This document shows, piece by piece, positions 1 to 11,340 of a DNA stretch of 64,000 nt. The position numbers were made by a program, and so were the translations under genes. The stretch is taken from the NCBI RefSeq assembly GCF_038502225.1, contig NC_091300.1, positions 49,528,079-49,592,078 on the forward strand, in the 5' to 3' direction. Under the pieces are notes generated by a model. It did not search any database. It had not been told where the DNA came from and saw only the letters and a program-made list of their open reading frames with translations. Origin of the DNA: Cherax quadricarinatus (taxonomy: Eukaryota > Arthropoda > Malacostraca > Decapoda > Parastacidae). The first letter of the stretch is position 1; each line of letters starts with the position of its first letter.

Positions 1-28
<28 letters not shown>
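1..28. repeat. (TG)n microsatellite at window edge
   Basis: About thirteen TG units open the window and run directly into LINE coding sequence in the same frame, so they translate as Cys-Val repeats. In related elements this part of the endonuclease domain is ordinary coding sequence, so the tract is probably a local expansion or an insertion point. The left side lies outside the window. Confidence 0.9.
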
Positions 29-31
<3 letters not shown>

Positions 32-1045
32 GTAAATGGGGAGCCTTTAATTGAGCTATGTGTAAAAAGAAATTTGGTAATAAGTAATACATATTTTATG
101 AAAAAGAGGATAAATAAATATACAAGGTATGATGTAGCACGTAATGAAAGTAGTTTGTTAGATTATGTATTGGTGGATAAAAGGTTGATGGGTAGGCTCC
201 AGGATGTACATGTTTATAGAGGGGCAACTGATATATCGGATCATTATTTAGTTGTAGCTACAGTTAGAGTAAGAGGTAGATGGGAAAAGAGGAAGGTGGC
301 AACAACAAGTAAGAGGGAGGTGAAAGTGTATAAACTAAGGGAGGAGGAAGTTCGGGTGAGATATAAGCGACTATTGGCAGAAAGGTGGGCTAGTGCAAAG
401 ATGAGTAGTGGGGGGGTTGAAGAGGGTTGGAATAGTTTTAAAAATGCAGTATTAGAATGTGGGGCAGAAGTTTGTGGTTATAGGAGGGTGGGGACAGGAG
501 GAAAGAGGAGTGACTGGTGGAATAATGAAGTAAAGGGCGTGATAAAAGAGAAAAAGGTAGTTTATGAGAGGTTTTTACAAAGCAGAAGTGTTATAAAAAG
601 AGCAGAGTATATGGAGAGTAAAAGAAAGGTGAAGAGAGTGGTGAGAGAGTGCAAAAGGAGAGCAGATGATAGAGTGGGAGAGGCACTGTCAAGAAATTTT
701 AATGAAAATAAGAAAAAATTTTGGAGTGAGTTAAACAAGTTAAGAAAGCCTAGGGAAAGTATGGATTTGTCAGTTAAAAACAGAGTAGGGGAATTAGTAG
801 ATGGGGAAAGGGAGGTATTAGGTAGATGGCGAGAATATTTTGAGGAACTTTTAAATGTTAAGGAAGAAAGGGAGGCGGTAATTTCATACACTTGTCAGGG
901 AGGTATACCATCTTTTAGGAGTGAAGAAGAGCAGAATGTAAGTGTGGGGGAGGTACGTGAGGCATTACGTAGAATGAAAGGGGGTAAAGCAGCTGGAACT
1001 GATGGGATCATGACAGAAATGTTAAAAGCAGGGGGGGGGATATAG
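2..1045 (+). CDS. LINE ORF2, endonuclease C-terminus and linker (partial)
   Basis: This frame holds the last part of the endonuclease/exonuclease/phosphatase fold: after the TG repeat come an N-terminal strand region, a DYVLVDKRL segment and the conserved SDHYLV motif near residue 78, whose Asp and His belong to the nuclease active site. A basic, helical linker follows and leads to the first RT block (LRRMKGGKAAGTDGI). The nuclease would nick target DNA to prime reverse transcription. The frame ends where nine consecutive G (1031-1039) shift it; the RT continues at once in another frame (1045-2466). The true start is off the window; the Met at base 2 is an artefact of the repeat. Confidence 0.8.
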
Positions 1046-2466
1046 TGTTGGAGTGGTTGGTACTTTTGTTTAATAAATGTATGAAAGAGGGGAAGGTACC
1101 TAGGGATTGGCGGAGAGCATGTATAGTCCCTTTATATAAAGGGAAAGGGGACAAAAGAGATTGTAAAAATTATAGAGGAATAAGTTTACTGAGTATACCA
1201 GGAAAAGTATACGGTAGGGTTATAATTGAAAGAATTAGAGGTAAGACAGAATGTAGGATTGCGGATGAGCAGGGAGGTTTCAGAGTGGGTAGGGGATGTG
1301 TAGATCAGGTGTTTACATTGAAGCATATATGTGAACAGTATTTAGATAAAGGTAGGGAAGTTTTTATTGCATTTATGGATTTAGAAAAGGCATATGATAG
1401 AGTGGATAGAGGAGCAATGTGGCAGATGTTGCAAGTATATGGAATAGGTGGTAAGTTACTAAATGCTGTTAAGAGTTTTTATGAGGATAGTGAGGCTCAG
1501 GTTAGGGTGTGTAGAAGAGAGGGAGACTACTTCCCGGTAAAAGTAGATCTTAGACAGGGATGTGTAATGTCACCATGGTTGTTTAATATATTTATAGATG
1601 GGGTTGTAAAAGAAGTAAATGCTAGGGTGTTCGGGAGAGGGGTGGGATTAAATTATGGGGAATCAAATTCAAAATGGGAATTGACACAGTTACTTTTTGC
1701 TGATGATACTGTGCTTATGGGAGATTCTAAAGAAAAATTGCAAAGGTTAGTGGATGAGTTTGGGAATGTGTGTAAAGGTAGAAAGTTGAAAGTGAACATA
1801 GAAAAGAGTAAGGTGATGAGGGTATCAAATGATTTAGATAAAGAAAAATTGGATATCAAATTGGGGAGGAGGAGTATGGAAGAAGTGAATGTTTTCAGAT
1901 ACTTGGGAGTTGACGTGTCGGCGGATGGATTTATGAAGGATGAGGTTAATCATAGAATTGATGAGGGAAAAAAGGTGAGTGGTGCGTTGAGGTATATGTG
2001 GAGTCAAAAAACGTTATCTATGGAAGCAAAGAAGGGAATGTATGAAAGTATAGTAGTACCAACACTCTTATATGGATGTGAAGCTTGGGTGGTAAATGCA
2101 GCAGCGAGGGGACGGTTGGAGGCAGTGGAGATGTCCTGTCTAAGGGCAATGTGTGGTGTAAATATTATGCAGAAAATTCGGAGTGTGGAAATTAGGAGGA
2201 GGTGTGGAGTTAATAAAAGCATTAGTCAGAGGGCAGAAGAGGGGTTGTTGAGGTGGTTTGGTCATTTAGAGAGAATGGATCAAAGTAGAATGACATGGAA
2301 AGCATATAAATCTATAGGGGAAGGAAGGAGGGGTAGGGGTCGTCCTCGAAAGGGTTGGAAAGAGGGGGTAAAGGAGGTTTTGTGGGCGAGGGGCTTGGAC
2401 TTCCAGCAAGCGTGCATGAGCGTGTTAGATAGGAGTGAATGGAGACGAATGATACTTGGGACCTGA
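1045..2466 (+). CDS. LINE ORF2, reverse transcriptase
   Basis: This frame carries the RT core: WRRACIVPLYKGKG, NYRGISLLS, an FMDLEKAYDRVD block with the first catalytic Asp, [12 protein letters not shown], and FADD at residues 218-221 with the two catalytic Asp, then the YLGVDVS thumb block. A C-terminal region with a LLRWFGHLERM segment and a basic GRPRKGW end follows. It copies the element RNA into DNA at a nicked target. No stop interrupts it. It is the continuation of the frame at 2-1045, separated only by the G-run shift; the apparent GTG start is not a real start. Compared with the minus-strand copy at 3147-4137 the protein is collinear with scattered substitutions. Confidence 0.9.
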   Translation: MLEWLVLLFNKCMKEGKVPRDWRRACIVPLYKGKGDKRDCKNYRGISLLSIPGKVYGRVIIERIRGKTECRIADEQGGFRVGRGCVDQVFTLKHICEQYLDKGREVFIAFMDLEKAYDRVDRGAMWQMLQVYGIGGKLLNAVKSFYEDSEAQVRVCRREGDYFPVKVDLRQGCVMSPWLFNIFIDGVVKEVNARVFGRGVGLNYGESNSKWELTQLLFADDTVLMGDSKEKLQRLVDEFGNVCKGRKLKVNIEKSKVMRVSNDLDKEKLDIKLGRRSMEEVNVFRYLGVDVSADGFMKDEVNHRIDEGKKVSGALRYMWSQKTLSMEAKKGMYESIVVPTLLYGCEAWVVNAAARGRLEAVEMSCLRAMCGVNIMQKIRSVEIRRRCGVNKSISQRAEEGLLRWFGHLERMDQSRMTWKAYKSIGEGRRGRGRPRKGWKEGVKEVLWARGLDFQQACMSVLDRSEWRRMILGT

Positions 2467-2806
2467 CGATCTGTTGGAGTGTGAGCAGGGTAATATTTAG
2501 TGAAGGGATTCAGGGAAACCGGTTATTTTCATATAGTCGGACTTGAGTCCTGGAAATGGGAAGTACAATGCCTGCACTTTAAAGGAGGGGTTTGGGATAT
2601 TGGCAGTTTGGAGGGATATGTTGTGTATCTTTATACGTATATGCTTCTAAACTGTTGTATTCTGAGCACCTCTGCAAAAACAGTGATAATGTGTGAGTGT
2701 GGTGAAAGTGTTGAATGATGATGAAAGTATATTCTTTTTGGGGATTTTCTTTCTTTTTTGGGTCACCCTGCCTCGGTGGGAGACGGCCGACTTGTTGAAA
2801 AAAAAA

Positions 2807-2809
2807 ATG

Positions 2810-2887
<78 letters not shown>
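2807..2887. repeat. (TA)n microsatellite between two LINE tails
   Basis: About 80 bp of alternating TA (with two TG at its left edge) separates the 3' end of the plus-strand RTE-like copy from the poly-A end (read here as T at 2888-2903) of the minus-strand copy. Both LINE copies end in this same tract. Confidence 0.95.
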
Positions 2888-2903
<16 letters not shown>

Positions 2904-4137
2904 ATTATCACACTGGCCGATTCCCACCAAGGCAGGGTGGCCCGAAAAAGAAAAACCTTCACCATCATTCACTCCATCACTGTCTTGCCAGAAGGGTGCT
3001 TTACACAACAGTTTTTAAACTGCAACATTAACACCCCTCCTTCAGAGTGCAGGCACTGTACTTCCCATCTCCAGGACTCAAGTCCGGCCTGCCGGTTTCC
3101 CTGAATCCCTTCATAAATGTTACTTTGCTCACACTCCAACAGCACGTCAAGTATTAAAAACCATTTGTCTCCATTCACTCCTATCAAACACGCTCACGCA
3201 TGCCTGCTGGAAGTCCAAGCCCCTCGCACACAAAACCTCCTTTACCCCCTCTCTCCAACCCTTCCTAGGCCGACCCCTACCCCGCCTTCCTTCCACTACA
3301 GACTGATACACTCTTGAAGTTATTCTGTTTCGCTCCATTCTCTCCACATGTCCGAACCACCTCAACAACCCTTCCTCAGCCCTCTGGACAACAGTTTTGG
3401 TAATCCCGCACCTCCTCCTAACTTCCAAACTACGAATTCTCTGCATTATATTCACACCACACATTGCCCTCAGACATGACATCTCCACTGCCTCCAGCCT
3501 TCTCCTCGCTGCAACATTCATCACCCATGCTTCACACCCATATAAGAGCGTTGGTAAAACTATACTCTCATACATTCCCCTCTTTGCCTCCAAGGACAAA
3601 GTTCTCTGTCTCCACAGACTCCTAAGTGCACCACTCACTCTTTTTCCCTCATCAATTCTATGATTCACCTCATCTTTCATAGACCCATCCGCTGACACGT
3701 CCACTCCCAAATATCTGAATACGTTCACCTCCTCCATACTCTCTCCCTCCAATCTGATATTCAATCTTTCATCACCTAATCTTTTTGTTATCCTCATAAC
3801 CTTACTCTTTCCTGTATTCACCTTTAATTTTCTTCTTTTGCACACCCTACCAAATTCATCCACCAATCTCTGCAGCTTCTCTTCAGAATCTCCCAAGAGC
3901 ACAGTGTCATCAGCAAAGAGCAGCTGTGACAACTCCCACCCTGTGTGTGATTCTTTATCTTTTAACTCCACGCCTCTTGCCAAGACCCTCGCATTTACTT
4001 CTCTTACAACCCCATCTATAAATATATTAAACAACCACGGTGACATCACACATCCTTGTCTAAGGCCTACTTTTACTGGGAAAAAATTTCCCTCTTTTCT
4101 ACATACTCTAACTTGAGCCTCACTATCCTCGTAAAAA
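2888..4137 (-). mobile_element. RTE-like LINE, copy B (5' truncated)
   Basis: Second copy of the family at 1-2811, on the minus strand. Its 3' end is the T-run 2888-2903 (poly-A on the coding strand), its 3' UTR 2904-3146, its coding part 3147-4137. The element is cut at its 5' side in the middle of RT, just after the FYEDSEAQ segment, exactly where the next (TA)n tract starts. The 3' UTR resembles copy A in blocks (a polyproline-free GACTTGAGTCC segment, a CCCTGCCTYGGTGGGA-like segment near the tail), which confirms a shared family rather than a shared protein only. Confidence 0.85.
3147..4137 (-). CDS. LINE reverse transcriptase fragment (copy B)
   Basis: Open frame for the second half of the RT domain and the C-terminal region: [12 protein letters not shown], the catalytic [11 protein letters not shown] block, [10 protein letters not shown], then [11 protein letters not shown] and GRGRPRKGW near the end. 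The first catalytic Asp block is missing because the copy is 5' truncated, so the fragment cannot be an active enzyme. The reading frame stays open into the (TA)n tract upstream, which adds a meaningless Tyr-Ile stretch; I start the real part at the homology boundary, not at the first Met. Confidence 0.85.
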
Positions 4138-6957
<2,820 letters not shown>

Positions 6958-7620
6958 GACACTTTCGAAGTTGAACTACAACACGATACTCTCGACTTAT
7001 GTGGTGTTTTCAAGACATTGAAATGGATATAAACGGGTTACAGAAAGTAAAGTTAAAAGATGTATGTACTACATACTGATGGATCTATATCCGTGGATTA
7101 CCCTTTGAAGTTGATGAAGAGGATTTATGTAGGATGTTTTGGAAGTACGATGAGATATTCGACGTAAAATTGTGAGTATGGCAGTGTCAGCGGTGGCATG
7201 GCTTATTCGATGGAGCAGGTGTGATTAAACTGGTATTAAGACATCCAGTCCCATACGTTCATATGATACAGTTTCTTACCATAGTTACATATGCGGGCCA
7301 AAAGTGTGGAGCATTTTGGTAATGAGTGTCCTAAACGCAACTTGCAAACAACACTTGGACATCGCCCAAGGAACAATCTGTGGGGTCAAGACGCTACTAG
7401 AGTCCCCAGTGAGGGTGAAACGCATGTGCAAGTACACCGACCAGAAGTTAGTACTGATGGTCAGACGGTTCGAAGTGTGGAGAGTTTGACAGAAAAGTTT
7501 TCTACAGAGCACAAAAATGGTCCTGTGCTGTGGTCACAGGAGTGTGAAGATACGATGAATGGAAATGTTATTGATAAGGATCGTCAACAAGTGCAAGTTA
7601 ATTTTTGTGCACAGCAGCAT
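6958..7620 (+). pseudogene. Relic of a Tx1/L1-like LINE ORF1
   Basis: Translated in shifting frames this stretch mirrors the ORF1 at 8003-9252: around 7085 an IRGLPFEVDEEDL segment matches VPFEADEADI of the intact copy, 7220-7260 gives VLRHPVP against TLRHPIT, 7285-7300 gives TYAGQK against SYAGQR, and 7520-7560 gives LWSQECEDT against LWSEIVEDT. The zinc-knuckle cysteines are lost and several stops intervene. It is a second, older copy of the same kind of ORF1. A function is not possible in this state. Confidence 0.65.
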
Positions 7621-7803
7621 TGTTATTATAATCAAGGGGGAAGCGCTAAACCCGGAGGATTATACAGCGCCTGGGGGGGGGGTGGAATGTGGAAGGCATT
7701 CAGGCTTAATTCCGGAAACTGGAGCACAGATCCAATTCCCTAAATCAAGAGCTCCTCACCAACATCAAGGGACCTTCCTTGAGGGGGCACACAGCAGCAG
7801 AAA
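7621..7803 (-). mobile_element. SINE-like repeat sharing the tail of the I-like LINEs
   Basis: Read on the minus strand, this ends with AGCGCTT, a pyrimidine run and GATTATAATAA (7622-7660), closely matching the 3' ends of the I-like LINE copies at 38483-38540 and 61595-61660, whereas its upstream 120 bp are unrelated to them. Short body, no coding capacity and a LINE-like tail fit a SINE or a short internally deleted derivative. I see no convincing tRNA promoter boxes in the body, so the 5' end is uncertain. Confidence 0.5.
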
Positions 7804-8002
7804 AAGGTAAAACATACACTGGAAATGAAAGTTTTGGAGGCTAGCAATTTTAATTCTAGCTAATGCAAACTTTTTAACCTCTAGACAGAGAACGCCGACC
7901 GAGAAACGTAATAGCGCTGACTTTCGCTGCCTGACTGCGGTGTAGCTCGGTTGTGTCTCTGCCCCCCTCTGCTGTTTTCAGGCGAGCTCTCATAGCAACA
8001 AC

Positions 8003-9252
8003 ATGGTGCTGAGTATAGGGCATAGAGTGAATACTATCGGTATTGAGTTGCTTCGTGGGGCGATTTCCCCCTCTACGGCACAAGTGTTGCTACCGACGAT
8101 CATCAGAGAGATGTACGGAATACAGGACGACAGGACGACGAGGTATATGGTGTAGCCCTGAATGGGGCCTTCAGAATCTACTTTGTTAAGTTGAATTCGA
8201 CGGCTGTGTATGAGTCGTTGGTGACAAAATTCCAGCATGTGAGCTTAGATGCAACTCCGGCTGTAAGAGTGCATCTCATAGACGTCTCTCGACATTTTAC
8301 ATGGGTGAAGTTGCGCAACGTCCCCTTTGAGGCTGACGAGGCTGACATAAGGAACGTATTTGAGGCATATGGTACCTTGCATCTGGCAACCCAAGGCAAG
8401 TGGGCGGCAGGTGCATACATTGGACGTCCGGAGGGTACATTTTCCATTAAAATGACTCTGAGGCATCCAATCACGTCTTACGTTGTGATGAAGGAGTTCT
8501 GGACCCAGATTCTTGTGTCTTATGCTGGGCAACGACGTATGTGCAGGCTGTGTGGTGAGTACGATCACATGGCGGTGGCGTGTGTGCAACAGAGGAGGGG
8601 GATGGTGCAAACTGGTGGAGCACCAGTTACAGGTGTGGATGCTGTCGTGGAGAGCCCCACGGGCAAACGACGGAGTGGCCGTCTGTGGAGTGAGATAGTT
8701 GAAGATACCATTGTGGTGAATGATGGGCGTGCCATTAGTTGTGTCGAGCCAGAAATGGCCACTTTGCCGGTGACGGGGGAGGAAGTGCTTGTGCAGCAGG
8801 AGGTGATGGAGCTGGAGGAAGAGCTGTATGAGGTTTTGAAAACTTTAACTCCATCTGGGGAGGATGAAGTCCCTGTACGGGAGACCGTCACTGAGTTGCA
8901 AGAAGAGAGTGTCGGGGCGTGCATAGAAAGGAAGGAGGAGATCAGCAGGCATAGAGAGGAGTCGCCGTGCTCTGTGCAACATGAAACAGTGGAGGTTGAA
9001 GTTCATTGTGAGGAATCCTCGAAAGATAGCATGGGAGTGGAGGGCATCACGAGGAAGAGAGCTGCGGAGTCAGACTCAGAAGACGTCCTGACGCCAGCAC
9101 AGAGGTCTGGGAGGAAGGATGAATTTTCTCGAGGTAGCCAGGATAAGAGGCATCAAAAGAAGGGGGGCTGGGTGGATGGTGCGAAATCATGTGTTGACCC
9201 TGGGGCAGGAGGCCCTGGGAAGGATGAGAGGAGGAAGAGTTGGAAATTTTAA
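8003..9252 (+). pseudogene. LINE ORF1, nucleic-acid-binding protein with zinc knuckle
   Basis: The likely start is the ATG at 8003; a one-base shift near 8130-8145 moves the frame, after which it is open to 9252 (353 residues from 8191). The N-terminal half holds an RRM-like fold with the VPFEADEADIRNVF segment; a single CCHC knuckle C-R-L-C-G-E-Y-D-H-M-A-V-A-C follows near residue 115 of the open part. The second half is acidic, then basic, and looks disordered. Such ORF1 proteins coat element RNA and carry it to the nucleus. A degenerate copy lies upstream (6958-7620), and ORF2 starts 15 bp downstream. Apart from the shift the frame is clean. Confidence 0.7.
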
Positions 9253-9267
9253 GAAGGCCTTAGGTGT

Positions 9268-10200
9268 ATGACTGTGAATGTGATTGGACTGTGTAATAGA
9301 GTGAAGAGGGAATGTTTTCGTATGTTCCTGTGTAAATATAGAGTGGACGTCGTGTTTCTACAGGAGCATAATTTCAGGGAGGGAAGAGTGCTTGAGGTGG
9401 CAGGGCTTAAGGTTTTGACTTTGCCATCTGCACGTTTGAAAGGTGGTGTGGGTTTATTGATAAAGGAGGCGAGCCTGTTTGTGTTGATACGAAGTGAGGG
9501 GGGGAGGGTGTTGCGTGTGGATGGGTGGTGGATGGGGCAGAGGGTAACCTTAGTAAGTGTGTATGCACCAGCAGAAAACGATATGAAAGTAAAGAGGGAT
9601 TTTGTATGTGATGATCTAGTTTTCACCTTACATGGTTTACCTGCGGTGCCCATCGTTGGTGGGGACTGGAATTGTGTAATTAGGAGGGATGGTGTGGAAC
9701 CACAAGGGGCGGGGCACATGTCAGCAGCCTTACAAAATCTCTTGGTGGATGTTCAGTTGAGGGATGTGGTAGGTGGGGAGGTAGAGCATACTTTCGTGAG
9801 GAGGGGTTATGTGGCTAGGTTAGATAGGTTGTACATATCTCAAGGGGTTTTGTCAAAGTTTGTCCGTACAATAGAAGTAGCTTTTTCAGATCATTGGGCA
9901 GTAGTGGCAGAGGTGGAGTGGGAGTCATTAGCTAGTATCTCTAGGGGATACTGGAAGTTAAATACAAGTATGTTAGAAGATGAGGAGTGGTTGGAGGGTT
10001 TTACAGTACTGTGGGAGGGGTTAAGTGAGGAGGAAAAAGGGGTGGAGGATGTGGTGATGTGGTAGGATGGTGTAGCTAAGGAATGGATTCGGCATTATTA
10101 TGTGTGGGAAGGGAAACGAATCAATTCTTTAAAATATGGGCTCATTAACTATTTGGAGGACAGGTTAAGGGGTTGTTATGTAAGGGGGCGGTGGCGGGTA
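9268..10200 (+). pseudogene. LINE ORF2, apurinic-type endonuclease
   Basis: The frame starts at ATG 9268 and shows the endonuclease landmarks in order: VVFLQEHNF with the catalytic Glu, VYAPAE, VGGDWNCV with the Asp/Asn pair, and FSDHWAV with the terminal Asp-His. A TAG at 10063-10065 stops it, but the same frame continues with good LINE sequence (KEWIRHYYVWEGKRIN) to 10200, so TAG is a nonsense mutation inside ORF2. At 10200 the element is split by an insertion; its sequence resumes at 11341. The enzyme nicks target DNA for target-primed reverse transcription. Confidence 0.75.
9774..10012 (+). repeat. Left arm of a 239 bp inverted repeat
   Basis: This piece of the endonuclease ORF is repeated in inverted orientation at 10200-10438. 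The only amino-acid difference I see between the two is Trp to Arg in the SDHWAV motif. The arms are separated by 187 bp and meet at the palindromic acagtactgt. Confidence 0.9.
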
Positions 10201-10438
10201 CAGTACTGTAAAACCCTCCAACCACTCCTCATCTTCTAACATACTTGTATTTAACTTCCAGTATCCCCTAGAGATACTAGCTAATGACTCCCACTCCACC
10301 TCTGCCACTACTGCCCGATGATCTGAAAAAGCTACTTCTATTGTACGGACAAACTTTGACAAAACCCCTTGAGATATGTACAACCTATCTAACCTAGCCA
10401 CATAACCCCTCCTCACGAAAGTATGCTCTACCTCCCCT
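10200..10438 (-). repeat. Right arm of the inverted repeat, at the 5' junction of a LINE insertion
   Basis: Minus-strand copy of 9774-10012. It lies exactly between the broken Tx1-like LINE and the inserted CR1-type fragment at 10439, so it is part of the insertion event rather than a separate element. Confidence 0.9.
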
Positions 10439-11340
10439 CCTCTCCAAGATACGATACTACGTGCCGCAAAATGCCCTTCTCACACTATACCACTCACTTA
10501 TTTATCCATACCTCACCTATGCTATTTGTGCTTGGGGATCAACTGCAGCAACACACCAAAAGCCAATAATAACCCAACAAAAAGCTGCAGTAAGAATAAT
10601 CACTAAATCCCATCCCTGGCAGCACACCCCCCACTCTTCAAAGATCTAAACTTACTCCCAGTTCAGTACATCCACACTTACTACTGTGCAATCTATATCT
10701 ACAGGGCCTTAAACTCTAATATCAACCTTGACCTAAAACGCTTTCTTGATAGTTGTGACAGAACCCACAGGCATAACACCAGACACAAACATCTCTACGA
10801 CATTCCCCGTGTCCGACTAAACCTTTACAAAAATTCAATGTATGTCAAAGGCCCTAAAATGTGGAATACCCTACCTGAGAACTCTAGAACTGCAGACACA
10901 TTCATCACCTTCAAAACTACCATTAGAAAACATCTTATCTCCCTGATACACCCCGTCAACTAACTACACGAATACCACCTGGTGGTTCACACTTACACTC
11001 GCTCACTCATTTGACCATAAACAGAAATATTAATCTCAGTCTTAAAATAATGAATCCTGTGATACTCCAATACTGAAACTATATACTGTGCCAAAACAAA
11101 AGCATTCACATTGCTAAACTCATAAACTAGTATTTAGTCACTTAGCCATAAGACCAACTTACCTCATAATTTGTAATATTTTACAATTAAGAATAAAACT
11201 AAGTATGCCCGAAATGCCTAGCCATGCTAAGCATTCTAGTGGTACACTCTGTAATCACAATTTTACTACATGTAAACCAAACAATAACCAAATTTCTGTA
11301 AACTCAGCATTGTAATCCTTATAGAGAATAAACTTTGAAT
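10439..11340 (+). mobile_element. CR1/Jockey-type LINE 3' fragment nested in the Tx1-like LINE
   Basis: The fragment encodes the C-terminal end of an RT protein: LYHSLIYPYLTYAICAWGS near 10486 is the usual block after the RT thumb, and a WNTLPENSRTADTF segment lies near 10862-10905. The frame is broken once, near 10630, and ends at a stop near 10962. About 375 bp of AT-rich 3' UTR follow, with aataaa near the end (about 11327). It is strongly 5' truncated. Its host resumes at 11341 with a matching ORF2 frame, showing that this is a nested insertion. Confidence 0.8.

Larger units (their letters stand above)
1..2811 (+). mobile_element. RTE-like non-LTR retrotransposon, copy A (5' end outside window)
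   Basis: A LINE on the plus strand: the end of an apurinic-type endonuclease, a linker, a complete reverse transcriptase, a long C-terminal domain, then about 345 bp of 3' UTR (2467-2811) ending in a short A-run and a (TA)n tract. The C-terminal region ends in an RWFGH...RGRPRKGW pattern, which I associate with RTE-like elements; the clade is an inference. A second copy in opposite orientation lies at 2888-4137. Apart from one frameshift at a run of nine G (1031-1039) the visible coding region is open, so this may be a young copy. Confidence 0.85.

Noticed and set aside
8003..9252. Possible host RNA-binding gene
   Set aside because: It lies 15 bp before a LINE endonuclease, has a decayed sister copy upstream and a LINE-type zinc knuckle, so it is ORF1 of the element.
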